Part shown: positions 1 to 9,132 of the stretch, piece by piece
How the letters are laid out: every line of letters starts with the position of its first letter
Position numbering within the stretch: the first letter of the stretch is position 1
Assembly: GCA_012517765.1 (NCBI GenBank)
Contig: JAAYUI010000003.1
Location: forward strand, 124,001 to 188,000
Reading direction: 5' to 3'
Length of the DNA: 64,000 nt
Source: Caldisericales bacterium
Lineage (GTDB): Bacteria; Caldisericota; Caldisericia; JAAYUI01
Notes under the pieces: generated by a model
Seen by the model: only the letters and a program-made list of their open reading frames with translations
The model's database searches: none
Told to the model about the DNA's origin: nothing
Translations under genes and position numbers: made by a program

Positions 1-420
1 GGCAAGGCAACCATCATGAAAAGGGGTTCCGATGTGACTGTTGTTGCAACTGGAACCATGGTTAACGAGGCCCTTATCGCCAGCGCTGATCTTGCAAATT
101 TTGGCGTTTCTGTTGAAGTGGTAAACCTCTCGACAATAAAGCCTCTTGATGGCGAAACCATACTCAATTCAGTTGCAAAGACAGGTTGTGCCGTAACGGC
201 AGAAGAACACCAGATCACCGGTGGGATTGGCTCGATAATAGCTGGTCTTCTTTCGCTCAATTTGCCTGTTCCTCTTGAGATGGTTGGCATGGGCGACAGA
301 TTTGGCGAATCTGGCGAACCATTTGAACTCCTCAAACATTTCCACTGCAATTCTTGCGAAATCGTCCAGGCATGCCTCAGGGCCATTTCAAGAAGGCAGA
401 CTTCAAGAGTGGTTCTGTAG
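1..420 (+). CDS. Transketolase C-terminal subunit/domain (5'-truncated)
   Basis: The reading frame is open from base 1 and ends at a TAG at 418-420, so only the last 139 residues are present. The visible part matches the transketolase C-terminal domain: an alternating beta/alpha fold with a 'VVATGTMVNEAL' strand-turn, 'VEVVNLSTIKPLD', and the conserved 'EEHQITGGIGS' segment followed by 'GDRFGESGEP'. This domain packs on the pyrimidine-binding domain in transketolases and 1-deoxyxylulose-5-phosphate synthases. The short end of the chain fits a two-subunit transketolase of the non-oxidative pentose phosphate pathway, but a full-length enzyme or DXS cannot be excluded because the N-terminal part lies outside the window. 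A VOC-family gene follows 17 bp downstream on the same strand. Confidence 0.85.
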   Translation, partial: GKATIMKRGSDVTVVATGTMVNEALIASADLANFGVSVEVVNLSTIKPLDGETILNSVAKTGCAVTAEEHQITGGIGSIIAGLLSLNLPVPLEMVGMGDRFGESGEPFELLKHFHCNSCEIVQACLRAISRRQTSRVVL

Positions 421-437
421 TCTGCCGGGTCTTGGCA

Positions 438-818
438 TTGAAAACGTATTTCATACTTTATGTGGCAAGCCAGGAAAGAAGCACTGAGTTCTACAAAAAG
501 ATTTTTGCCAGCGAACCGGTTCTTTTCGTATCTGGGATGACAGAATTTGCGTTATCGGACAATTGCCTATTGGGCATAATGCCAGCCGTTGACATCAAGA
601 GAATATTGGGACCGTTGCTTCCTGAGCCATCCATTAAGCACCCAAGTGGTGAAATTTACATGATAGTTGATGATCCACTTGAATATCACAAAAGAGCCTT
701 GAGCGCTGGCGCAATCGAGCTTAGCCCTCTGAAAGAGCGTGGCTGGGGAGACATTGCCGCTTATAGCCTGGATCTTGATGGCAATGTTCTGGTTTTTGCA
801 AAAAAGATCACTTCCTAA
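438..818 (+). CDS. VOC (glyoxalase/bleomycin-resistance fold) family protein
   Basis: A 126-residue single VOC module (beta-alpha-beta-beta-beta). The first half runs 'KTYFILYVASQERSTEFYKKIF', shown here as its start 'KTYFILYVAS', and the second half contains 'GEIYMIVDDPLEYHKRA' and ends 'YSLDLDGNVLVFAKK', the usual strand that closes the metal site. I start it at TTG 438 because this places the first beta-strand at residue 2 as in family members; the frame is open further upstream, but that part is the shadow of the transketolase gene. The ribosome binding site is weak. The substrate cannot be told from sequence: the family includes glyoxalases, dioxygenases and antibiotic-binding proteins. 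It overlaps the end of the convergent comEC by 11 bp and may be translated from the transketolase message. Confidence 0.75.
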   Translation: MKTYFILYVASQERSTEFYKKIFASEPVLFVSGMTEFALSDNCLLGIMPAVDIKRILGPLLPEPSIKHPSGEIYMIVDDPLEYHKRALSAGAIELSPLKERGWGDIAAYSLDLDGNVLVFAKKITS

Positions 819-3135
819 AAGCAAAAACCGAGTACTTTCCATCATTCACGGTGAATGTTATCGCCCCGTTTTCTGCAGTCGAGAGGACGGGGATTTTCAT
901 TTCATCAAGCACTTCTGATGTTTCCTTGTGGGTGCCATTTCCCTGGCTTGCCGAATTTGAGTTGATGGTCAGCTTTGGTGAAATTACTCCAAGCCACGAC
1001 TCAAGATTGGTGTTTTTTCCTCCATGGTGTGGCAGTTTGACGACATCAGCATCAAGCCACTGGCTGTTTTTCATTTCAAACAGCATTCCTTCTTCCTGTA
1101 GATCACCGGAAAAAAGAAATTTTACCCCATCGATATTTATTTTGAATACGATGCTTGCATTGTTTATCTGTTTCGAATCTTTGCCAAGTTTTTCATCCGG
1201 GGGGCCCAGAAAAATGACCGATGTTTTTGGGTCAATGTCAAGTTTTTGCCCGGGAAAAGGGAAGATTTTTTGTACTGCTTTTGAATTTGCCAAGTCCCAG
1301 AAGTCTTGTTCCTTGTATGTGCCGGAAGGCACTTTTGATCCGATAATATTGTCTACCCTGAACTGCTCCATCACAGGAACAAGACCACCTAGATGGTCTA
1401 TATCGTTGTGGGATGCAACAACATAATCAATCCTGTTGATTCCCAGATACCTCAAAAATGGGACCACGACCCTCTCTCCGATATCATAGGAAGAGTTACC
1501 TCCAAGTCCGCCTCCATCGACAAGTATTGTCTTTCCGGAGGATGTCCGTATCAGACAACTGTCTCCATGTCCAACATCCAGAAAAGTCACCTGGGCCTGG
1601 CCATCTTTTGCATATCCAACCAGTGACCCACCAAAGAGAACAGAACAGGCAATTGCTGTGACTGCAAAAGCTTTTTTTGCCCTCGCATCATAAAAAAAAG
1701 GCTTTGGACGGCAAACAAAAAAACAGAGGCCGGCAAATGATGCATAGTATGCAAACCAGACGAGGACATGGTAGGAACCAATGGAAACTGTTGCCCATTC
1801 CGGGGAGGCAAGGAAACCAAGAACCATGTTTTGAAGTGCCAGAATGGGCCATGCAAGGTAGCACAGTAGGATGCCGAGGGGCCTGAAAATCATCCCAAGA
1901 AAACCGGAGAGCGCGCCAAGCGGCATTATTATTTCCGAGCTTGTTATGGCTACCATGTTTGAAGCTACCGAAACTGTCGAGAATGTGTGGAAGTGGTATG
2001 CCAGCACTGGCAGTGTTGCCATCTGAACAAAAATAGTCTGGATGGCCATTATGGCAATGCCAGAATACCACCTTTTTTTTGGAATTATATTTTCAAAGGA
2101 GCTTGTCATCACAAAGAACCCAAGGCATGCAACAAAAGAAAGCTGGAACCCGGGATCGTAGATTGTTTTGGGGTCTATGGCCAGCAATAGCATTACTGCA
2201 AACGCCAACCCTGAACCAGCAGTGTATTTTCTGCCCAGCAATACCGCAGACAACGAAAGAACGGACATGGCCAGTGCCCTTGATATTGATGGCGTGAAGC
2301 CGGCGCTTGCGGCATAAAGTATGGCAACAACAATTGAAGTCACTATGGCTGTTTTTCTTGACCCTGTAATCCAAAGCAGCAGCCAGATTGATGCAAAAAC
2401 GAGTATGGTAAGATTGAATCCCGATGCGGCCAGGATGTGCGATGTTCCTGTCCTCTGGAACATGTCCAGGATGTCTTTTGGCATGTCGGATTTTCCAAAG
2501 ACCATACTGTCCATTGTCGTAGCATATCTTTTTGGCAGGGCTTCGGAGAATGTCTCAAACGCATTTGCCCTGATTTTTGCGCCGATACTGTCTAGCGACA
2601 AACTTCCCTTCCCCTCAATTTTTAGGGAAGTTTCTGTAAAAATGACGCAGAACACATCTTTTCTTAAAAGATAATTTGAGAAATCGAACTGACCAGGATT
2701 TGTTGCGTGGGCCGGGTTTGCCACGTTGCCGTTGCCGCTTATGATGTCCCCTACTTCCAGATTTTCTACAGGTGGAGAATAAATCCTTACCATTTTGCCA
2801 ATCAATATGTCATTTTCGGCTTCTTTGATCCTAGCATCGATAACTAGCCTTTTATCGGTGGATTCATCAATAGAAATGGCAACTCCCAAGAAATTTGCTT
2901 GTTTTGGAAGATTTATCTTTCCTTGTTCTTGTGGTGTTTGCCAGAGATTTGCCAGCAAAAAACCGGCTGCAAGAAAGCCAATCGCAAGCTTGTGTATCTT
3001 TTTACTGGCAGGCGCAATGATAAAAGATAGCGCTGCTGAAGCAACTGAAACGAGAATATACCATGGAAACTGGAATGAGAGCCCGAGCATTGTTCCGGCC
3101 ACAAATACAACCGAACAGATTACAATAGGTGTCAT
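808..3135 (-). CDS. comEC: ComEC/Rec2-type DNA uptake channel protein
   Basis: 775 residues, the usual length for full ComEC. Order: N-terminal membrane segments and an extracytoplasmic domain (about 1-230), a multi-helix competence domain (about 230-520), and a C-terminal metallo-beta-lactamase-like domain (about 525-775) with 'FLDVGHGDS', 'SHNDIDHLGG', 'FSGDLQ' and 'LPHHGG', so the metal-binding motifs look intact. The family transports single-stranded DNA across the inner membrane during transformation. The competence motif normally written HLLAxSGLHV reads 'HILAASGFNLT' here. The start is ATG at 3133-3135, overlapping the comEA stop in an ATGA, so the two are probably translationally coupled. 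The N-terminal outer domain has only one obvious Cys, unlike Bacillus ComEC where a disulfide is formed. The 3' end overlaps the convergent VOC gene by 11 bp. Confidence 0.9.
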   Translation of the reverse strand: MTPIVICSVVFVAGTMLGLSFQFPWYILVSVASAALSFIIAPASKKIHKLAIGFLAAGFLLANLWQTPQEQGKINLPKQANFLGVAISIDESTDKRLVIDARIKEAENDILIGKMVRIYSPPVENLEVGDIISGNGNVANPAHATNPGQFDFSNYLLRKDVFCVIFTETSLKIEGKGSLSLDSIGAKIRANAFETFSEALPKRYATTMDSMVFGKSDMPKDILDMFQRTGTSHILAASGFNLTILVFASIWLLLWITGSRKTAIVTSIVVAILYAASAGFTPSISRALAMSVLSLSAVLLGRKYTAGSGLAFAVMLLLAIDPKTIYDPGFQLSFVACLGFFVMTSSFENIIPKKRWYSGIAIMAIQTIFVQMATLPVLAYHFHTFSTVSVASNMVAITSSEIIMPLGALSGFLGMIFRPLGILLCYLAWPILALQNMVLGFLASPEWATVSIGSYHVLVWFAYYASFAGLCFFVCRPKPFFYDARAKKAFAVTAIACSVLFGGSLVGYAKDGQAQVTFLDVGHGDSCLIRTSSGKTILVDGGGLGGNSSYDIGERVVVPFLRYLGINRIDYVVASHNDIDHLGGLVPVMEQFRVDNIIGSKVPSGTYKEQDFWDLANSKAVQKIFPFPGQKLDIDPKTSVIFLGPPDEKLGKDSKQINNASIVFKINIDGVKFLFSGDLQEEGMLFEMKNSQWLDADVVKLPHHGGKNTNLESWLGVISPKLTINSNSASQGNGTHKETSEVLDEMKIPVLSTAENGAITFTVNDGKYSVFAFRK

Positions 3136-3749
3136 TTTATATGGAAGTATTGCCTGAGCTTTTCGATTGTTTTTGGACCAACACCCTTTACCTCCCCCAA
3201 CTGGTCAAAGTTTGAAATCCTGCCCTTTGTTTTGATGAACCTTATTATTTCATTTGCAGTTTCTGCTTTAAGGTATGGGACTTTATCTAGTTTGTCAAAG
3301 GTTGCGGTGTTTATGTCGTCTGGGCCCGATCCATCCTTGTAGTTTGTATTGCTGGCTGGTTTTGGTTGAATCGAAATCATGCCGTTTTTTTGGGGTGCTG
3401 GTATGGATGGAGTTTGGATGTATGGTTTTGTCTTTTCCAGGAACTGGAATCTTTGTGCAAGAGAGGACTCAATCTTGTTCTGCAAATCGATCATGGAGTC
3501 GATCTGTATTCGTGCATCTGTTACAGCGATGACCCTTTCCATTATGGGCCATCCAATTTTTGCCGATGCGGATTTTGCAAGCTCCAGATTATCTTCGTGG
3601 TGCACAGTGTCCATTTGTGGGAGCATTATTCCGGCGATTATTCCTATAGAACAGCCTGCCAGAAAACAAGAAAGGCCCCATAAAAGGGCCTTTCTTGAAT
3701 CTCTCGCTTCCTTCCTTTTGGTTGAAGTGGCAGGATGGTTTTTTGTCAT
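3132..3749 (-). CDS. comEA: ComEA-type membrane-anchored DNA receptor with helix-hairpin-helix domain
   Basis: 205 residues. A basic N-terminus is followed by one membrane span (about 23-45), a charged stalk with low-complexity Pro/Lys stretches (about 100-140), and a C-terminal helix-hairpin-helix pair (about 142-203). That region carries 'DINTATFDKLDKVPYL' and 'LGEVKGVGPKTIEKLRQYF', the ComEA signature for sequence-independent double-stranded DNA binding outside the membrane. It lies between the propeller protein and comEC with ATGA overlaps on both sides (3746-3749 and 3132-3135), so it is part of one operon. It is a little shorter in the stalk than Bacillus ComEA but otherwise ordinary. 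Confidence 0.88.
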   Translation of the reverse strand: MTKNHPATSTKRKEARDSRKALLWGLSCFLAGCSIGIIAGIMLPQMDTVHHEDNLELAKSASAKIGWPIMERVIAVTDARIQIDSMIDLQNKIESSLAQRFQFLEKTKPYIQTPSIPAPQKNGMISIQPKPASNTNYKDGSGPDDINTATFDKLDKVPYLKAETANEIIRFIKTKGRISNFDQLGEVKGVGPKTIEKLRQYFHIK

Positions 3750-6700
3750 AGTTTCGGATAGGTGAGGGTTATTTTCTTCTCGGCGGCCTCGTACTGGACG
3801 TCGGCCCCAAGAGCATCACCAACAAACCTTAATGGAAGAAGCGTTTTTCCGCCAACTATTATTGGATAGAGCTTTTTGGCTTTTGAGTCTATAAATACTT
3901 CCTTGCCGTCTACCCTTGCCGTTTTCCTGCCAATCCACAACTCTATCTTTTTTGTTCCGGTTTCGAGTTTTTGAATCAGTGTTACACGTTTTTCCTTGCC
4001 ATCCCATTGTACTTCTACGCCTAGGGCCTTTGCGACCTCCGAGATGGGCATGAACGTCGATCCAGCAAGGTCTTTCGGAAGTGGTGGTGATGATGAGGTT
4101 GGGGCAGTAAGTAAAGCTACCGGACTTCCATTTACGAACATCTGCGTTTTTCCGAGCCAGAGCTGGATGATTGTCCTCTTCTTCAAAATAACGGTGACCG
4201 TGAGTGTTGTAGCTTTGCCTGTAAGGTCCGTTGCCTTGACTGTTATTTTGTTCGGGCCCTCCTTCAACGTTACTGTTTTCTGGAATTCCCTGTATTCATT
4301 TACCTGAAGCGGCTCACCGTTCAGGGTGACAGATGCTACTTCATCGACCCAACCTTTTATTTCAAGGGCCGGATCATTTACCATCATACCGTCTTCAATC
4401 CCAACAAGGCTTATTTCTGGAGGTGTGCTATCCCTTGTGATCGTTTTTCTTATTCCTGTAGAGCCGCCTGATTCATCAGTTGCGATTATGACAAAATTGT
4501 TCTTGCCTTCCCTTAACCTTGCTTCATACTCATAAGATCCGTCAGTTTTTACAGGAACAAACCTGCCATTGATTGTAAGTGTGATTGGATATTGCGGATC
4601 GCTGCTTTTGGCGATGCCTTTTATTACATAAATCTCCTGATCGACTATCACGTCATCCTTTAGGTCGGCCGTGAGAGTTGGTGGTGGGATCTGTGATATG
4701 ATGTCCATCGTTGCGGTTGAGCAGCCAATGTTTGTCAGGACCTTGTCGCCCTTTTCGCCATACATTGTCACATCACACACTTCAATCTGTGTTCCAAGCT
4801 TTGTCTGGCCCTTCACGCCCCTGAGAACCACCGAGAAAAGCTTTTCTTCGCCCTTTTTCAGTTCTGTTGATTTTATCTGTACAGTTGCAATCCCTTCGCT
4901 AGACCTGTCTATGAAGTCGTATGTTGTGTCTTTACTGGGGAAGAAGTCGCCAAGGCTTGTGTGGCTCACTGTTAGTACTGACGCATCATATCTTACGGAG
5001 AACCTTGCTTCCTTGATGCCTATGGGAGTGCTGATACTGATGTCGACCCTTGAGCTGTGGCAGGACTGGTTTTCAGAACAGCTGATGATCTTTTTTGGGT
5101 TGGCTTCCAGCAATAATCTTGCATAGAGCACTTCAACCGGTATCTCCATCTTGTGCTGCATCTCTTGTCCGCCAGTCGGGCTGCCTGTTGCCACGATGCA
5201 CATCTTGGTTTCAGATATCTGGAGCGCAGAGCCTCCTTCAGCAACCACATGGGCCTTGAAGGGTGGAATACCAGTGTTTGGTGTTATTGTTACCTTTATT
5301 GAGGCATTATCGGTGCAATTGCTGATACTTACTGGCCCGTCAAAGTCGTTTACGGGGTCTATGTTTATGTCGAACTCTGTTTTTGCTCCAGATGTCAGCT
5401 CAACCCTTGGTACTGGTGATGTGAAAGTAAAATCTGGTGGCAATCTCGGGATTGTCTCTATATTTGTAATGTTGTTCCTGTTGTCGATTGGACTTGAGCT
5501 TGTCCTGATATCAAAGGAGGCGGTGGTTCCTGGCTGGGCACCTTCAGGTGGAAGGGCCTTTATTGACACAACAGCACTTTGCATTGGTCTTAGCGGAATC
5601 TCGAAATTCTCCGCTTTCTGTTCTTTTCCATCGACTTGGATTATGTAGTCCCATCCAGCCGCTTTGATAACAGGGGAGCAATGTATTGGAAAGGAGTGCG
5701 TGCTTGTGTTTGTGACATAATATTTGAACTCAGCTTCCTTGTCGACTTCAAGTTTTATGTTTTTTGTCTGGGCCCTTACCGTGTACTGGTTAGTGACAGG
5801 CTGTTCATACAGATTGATATTTGAACCCTGGTAGATTTCCTTTGAATTGTTGTTCTGGATCCAGACCACAATGTTTGCGTTGTCCTTGTCGACCCACTGC
5901 GGGAGATTCAAAGTCATCTTTTTGTATATTGGTTGTCCTTCGACAAGAGTTATTGGTTCTCCAAGTGCCCCAGTGTACATCTCCCTGACCACCAGGTTGT
6001 GATATGCATCGCCATTTGTGGCTTCATAGGGTATGTTATTTTCTGCAAGTATAACGTACAGAGCGATATTTTTCTGGTTTTCAAATGCCTGGAGGGTTTC
6101 AATTTCAATGCCGAGTTCAACCTTACCGTCAAGGACTTCTGCCTCGGTAAAGATGGACAGCTGTGAAGAAGTGCTCTGCCTTCTTTCAACTTCAGCCTTG
6201 TACCTTAGATATGTGAAAGTTGTCCCGGAGAATTTGTCACATGACTTTTTGTCTTTTGGAGGTTTCTGTCTTTCATCTGGCGTATCACCGCCAACGATGG
6301 AATTTACTCCATCAATGAATGTTGTTGGAAGACCCTGACCAGGGTACCATTTGTATCTTTTGTCTGCGGGTGAATAATACAAATGGGCATCGTCTTCTTT
6401 TGAATCAACATAATACATCAGCCAGACAACCCTTTTATCACCAAACTCGTGAACCAGCCTTTCACCAGCCCTGTGTGCATAAGGGCAATTTATGCACCAA
6501 ACGGCAGTGAAGGTCTCGCCGATGGATGTTCTTGGTTCGAAAGACTGGTTTCTTGAGACAATCAGGGTGATGTCAAATCTTGTTTCATACTTTATCTTCG
6601 GGCTCTGGCCCGTGATTGTTATGTTGTAAATTCCAGGAGCAATGACTGTGGTCGCCCTTATCGACATGACGGTTGAGGTTGATTTTGAAAGCGTGAGCAG

Positions 6701-8965
6701 TGGCTCGGAGAACTGGATATAGGTTCCCCTTGGGGTTCCTTTCACGTCCAGTGCTGCTGTGCCAGTGTAGCCATTCTGCGCAACCAGGTTGATTACCAGG
6801 TCTATTCTGGAACTGGACTCTTTTGTGACAAAAGTGTTGGTATCGATGAGGAAACCATAGGAATCACCTATCTGGACTTTGAAGTGGACCGTTTTTGGCT
6901 GATCTTGTCCATCCTTGTTTGTGGCTATGGTCACATCTGTTTCATATGAACCTGCTGGAACGCCGTTGGAATCAACATAAAAAATGATTGGCTCTTCATC
7001 ATTCTTGAATGTCGGATTGTGTGTTTTAAGCCACTGTGCTTCTTTTGGTATTATGACAACCCCTGTAAGCGGGCCTCCGGATATGTTTTTGATATAAACA
7101 TTCCTCTCGGCTATTGAACCAGGGGAGATGAAGCCGAAATCAACATAAGATGGGGATACAAGATAGTTTGAGTCACCAAAAATGTCCGTAAAATCAACAA
7201 ATTGTACCCTGTGATTGTATGTATCGGACACAAAGCAACCCTGATCATTGACAACTATTCCCGACGGGAAATTGAATTTTCCGTATGCCACCTTATCTGG
7301 AGGAGGATCTTCGCAGATTGCCTCGGCAACGTATGGGACATCGCCTGGTCCACCATTCCTGCCGAAATTCCAGGAAAAATTTGTTCCAGGATCAAATACG
7401 GTCAATCTGTGGTTGTATGTGTCTGCAACGTATATCTTTCCAGAATTGTCCACAGAGCAGTCCATTGGGAATAGTAGCATGTCTTTCCCTCTGCCTCTGT
7501 GACCATAAGTCCTTATTGGTTTTCCTTCACCTGAAAGCTCCTGTATCCTGCAATTGGCAGAATCTGCTACGAATATGTTGTTGCCATTTGTGCAGATGCC
7601 CATCGGGTTGTTGAACTGGCCTGGTGCCGATCCAAAGCCGCCAAACTGGTACAGAAAATCACCAGAGAGTGAAAATACCTGTACAAGATTGTTCCCTGTG
7701 TCCGTTACGAACAGCTTGTTCTGGGAATTGATGATCGCAATATCTGATGGAATGTTGAGCTTTCCGTGTCCCGAACCCGTGCCGCCAAATGATTTTTTGT
7801 AAGTTCCATCCTTGTCAAAAACCTTTATCATATCATTTGCGGTATCTGCAACGTAGTAGTTCCCTGACAAATCGACACCAACGCCACTCGGCGAGCCCAT
7901 TTTTGAGTCAGAACCATCACTTTTTGACTCCTCTGACACTTTTCCATCTTTGGAGTATGAAATAATCTTGTTTCTGGCAGTATCGGCAACGTACAGTTTT
8001 TCATTCCCAATTGCAAGACCCACTGGTCTTCCAAGTGTACCCGTTGCCTGTTCGACGGGGTGGCCAAATGTCCCAGAGTGTCTTCCGTCAGTTTCAAAGA
8101 TTTCCACCCTGTTTGTTTCGTAAGAAGAGATATATATCTTGCCATCCATGAAGGCGACACCTTTCGGCGTCTTGATGAAACCGTTTGGTTGTATTTCGCC
8201 GGTTTGTGCGCCATCAAGCCCCACCATTATCACCTTGTTGGTTGATATGTCTGTTATGAAAACCTTTCCTTCAGTTGGAAAAACTGCCCATGGCATAGGA
8301 GAAGATATTGTTGTGGAGTGGTTCCCATCCTGATCAAAAACCACCACTTTGCCTGCTTCAGGATCAGTTACAAATATTTTCCCTGACGCAATGCATATTC
8401 CCGCAGGATAGAGAAGCTCTCCCTCGCCAAGGCCCTTTTTTGATATTCTTTGCACAAATTTGCCATTGGTATCGCATACTGCTATATTTCCTTCTCCTGA
8501 GTTGGCAATGTAGAGCCTTCCCTGGTAGGCAAATATGCCTGCCGGATTCACTAGGACAGTTTTTTGGTTCTGGTCTTTTACCTTGAATTCGCCCTGGTAT
8601 TCCCCCATTTTCCCATAAACGAGAATTTTGCTTTGTGCAGTGTCTGTGATGTAGGTTATTCCCTGGTAGGTTGTAACTCCACCTGGTTTGGACATCTGGC
8701 CGGTTTTGAAACCAAAAGTTCCCATTAGATAGTCATTTTGCGGAAACAATGACTGGACCCTTATGGCAAGTTCCTCAACAACATACAGTCTTGAGCCATC
8801 TGCGTGAAGGAATGTTGGGCCAAGGAAAAGTCTTGGTGATGCTGGTCCGCCTATTATTTGGGGGGAGGATGGGTCCTGTGATGCCTGTGAGGTCATTACA
8901 GGAACAAAGGGGGCCAGTGATGCGATTATTGCTATGGTTAGTGTTGTCGCCCATATTTTTTTCAT
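3746..8965 (-). CDS. Secreted NHL-propeller protein with thioredoxin-like, cohesin-like and copper-amine-oxidase-like domains
   Basis: 1,739 residues with a signal peptide (about 1-29). NHL repeats fill about 35-590, with blades of the type 'GQFNNPMGICTNGNNIFVADSANCRIQ' (for example 'IFVADSANCRIQ'). Ig/ASH-like domains follow (about 600-800). A thioredoxin/Omp28-like domain (about 805-910) has Cys824 and Cys827 in 'WCINCP' and a 'GLPTTFIDG' cis-proline segment. After further Ig-like regions there is a cohesin-like domain (about 1283-1430), two glucodextranase-B-like Ig domains (about 1440-1600) and a C-terminal copper-amine-oxidase-N-like pair (about 1605-1739, 'KTLLPLRFVGDALGADVQY'). Function is not known. 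It is the first gene of the comEA-comEC operon (ATGA overlap at 3746-3749) and has its own promoter at 9023-9050. A redox or structural role outside the membrane is an inference. Confidence 0.85.
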   Translation of the reverse strand: MKKIWATTLTIAIIASLAPFVPVMTSQASQDPSSPQIIGGPASPRLFLGPTFLHADGSRLYVVEELAIRVQSLFPQNDYLMGTFGFKTGQMSKPGGVTTYQGITYITDTAQSKILVYGKMGEYQGEFKVKDQNQKTVLVNPAGIFAYQGRLYIANSGEGNIAVCDTNGKFVQRISKKGLGEGELLYPAGICIASGKIFVTDPEAGKVVVFDQDGNHSTTISSPMPWAVFPTEGKVFITDISTNKVIMVGLDGAQTGEIQPNGFIKTPKGVAFMDGKIYISSYETNRVEIFETDGRHSGTFGHPVEQATGTLGRPVGLAIGNEKLYVADTARNKIISYSKDGKVSEESKSDGSDSKMGSPSGVGVDLSGNYYVADTANDMIKVFDKDGTYKKSFGGTGSGHGKLNIPSDIAIINSQNKLFVTDTGNNLVQVFSLSGDFLYQFGGFGSAPGQFNNPMGICTNGNNIFVADSANCRIQELSGEGKPIRTYGHRGRGKDMLLFPMDCSVDNSGKIYVADTYNHRLTVFDPGTNFSWNFGRNGGPGDVPYVAEAICEDPPPDKVAYGKFNFPSGIVVNDQGCFVSDTYNHRVQFVDFTDIFGDSNYLVSPSYVDFGFISPGSIAERNVYIKNISGGPLTGVVIIPKEAQWLKTHNPTFKNDEEPIIFYVDSNGVPAGSYETDVTIATNKDGQDQPKTVHFKVQIGDSYGFLIDTNTFVTKESSSRIDLVINLVAQNGYTGTAALDVKGTPRGTYIQFSEPLLTLSKSTSTVMSIRATTVIAPGIYNITITGQSPKIKYETRFDITLIVSRNQSFEPRTSIGETFTAVWCINCPYAHRAGERLVHEFGDKRVVWLMYYVDSKEDDAHLYYSPADKRYKWYPGQGLPTTFIDGVNSIVGGDTPDERQKPPKDKKSCDKFSGTTFTYLRYKAEVERRQSTSSQLSIFTEAEVLDGKVELGIEIETLQAFENQKNIALYVILAENNIPYEATNGDAYHNLVVREMYTGALGEPITLVEGQPIYKKMTLNLPQWVDKDNANIVVWIQNNNSKEIYQGSNINLYEQPVTNQYTVRAQTKNIKLEVDKEAEFKYYVTNTSTHSFPIHCSPVIKAAGWDYIIQVDGKEQKAENFEIPLRPMQSAVVSIKALPPEGAQPGTTASFDIRTSSSPIDNRNNITNIETIPRLPPDFTFTSPVPRVELTSGAKTEFDINIDPVNDFDGPVSISNCTDNASIKVTITPNTGIPPFKAHVVAEGGSALQISETKMCIVATGSPTGGQEMQHKMEIPVEVLYARLLLEANPKKIISCSENQSCHSSRVDISISTPIGIKEARFSVRYDASVLTVSHTSLGDFFPSKDTTYDFIDRSSEGIATVQIKSTELKKGEEKLFSVVLRGVKGQTKLGTQIEVCDVTMYGEKGDKVLTNIGCSTATMDIISQIPPPTLTADLKDDVIVDQEIYVIKGIAKSSDPQYPITLTINGRFVPVKTDGSYEYEARLREGKNNFVIIATDESGGSTGIRKTITRDSTPPEISLVGIEDGMMVNDPALEIKGWVDEVASVTLNGEPLQVNEYREFQKTVTLKEGPNKITVKATDLTGKATTLTVTVILKKRTIIQLWLGKTQMFVNGSPVALLTAPTSSSPPLPKDLAGSTFMPISEVAKALGVEVQWDGKEKRVTLIQKLETGTKKIELWIGRKTARVDGKEVFIDSKAKKLYPIIVGGKTLLPLRFVGDALGADVQYEAAEKKITLTYPKL

Positions 8966-8986
8966 TATCAGTTTGTTCTCCCCTCT

Positions 8987-9002
8987 CCCGGGTTAACCCA
9001 GG
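8987..9002 (-). promoter_or_regulatory. 5'-leader hairpin of the propeller-comEA-comEC operon
   Basis: A 6-bp G/C-rich stem closing a TTAA loop (CCTGGG/CCCGGG, one G-T pair) lies between the predicted promoter and the purine-rich GAGGGGAG ribosome binding region. It would sit in the leader of the message, about 20 nt after the predicted transcription start. There is no U-tract after it, so it is not a terminator. A role in message stability or translation control is inferred. Confidence 0.45.
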
Positions 9003-9022
9003 AAAAGCTAATTGTGAATTTG

Positions 9023-9050
9023 ATTCTATGGTGCCAATAACCAACGTCAA
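9023..9050 (-). promoter_or_regulatory. Sigma-70 type promoter for the propeller-comEA-comEC operon
   Basis: On the minus strand TTGACG (9045-9050) and TAGAAT (9023-9028) are separated by 16 bp. The predicted start of transcription is near 9016, leaving a leader of about 50 nt that contains a hairpin. It is divergent from the SLH-gene promoter at 9133-9160. Confidence 0.65.
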
Positions 9051-9132
9051 CCAAGCACAAACCATTGCCAGACTATGGTTAAACTACGTTCTGTTAATAC
9101 ATTTAACCTAACCCAAATTTTCCTTGTGAATC

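Noticed and set aside
851-1426. A 191-codon plus-strand open frame opposite the comEC beta-lactamase domain
   Set aside because: It is fully antisense to conserved motifs of comEC and has low-complexity Ser/Phe composition.
3746-4180. Reading the copper-amine-oxidase-like tails as real amine oxidases
   Set aside because: Only the small N-terminal-like module is present in each protein; no catalytic domain or topaquinone site is seen.
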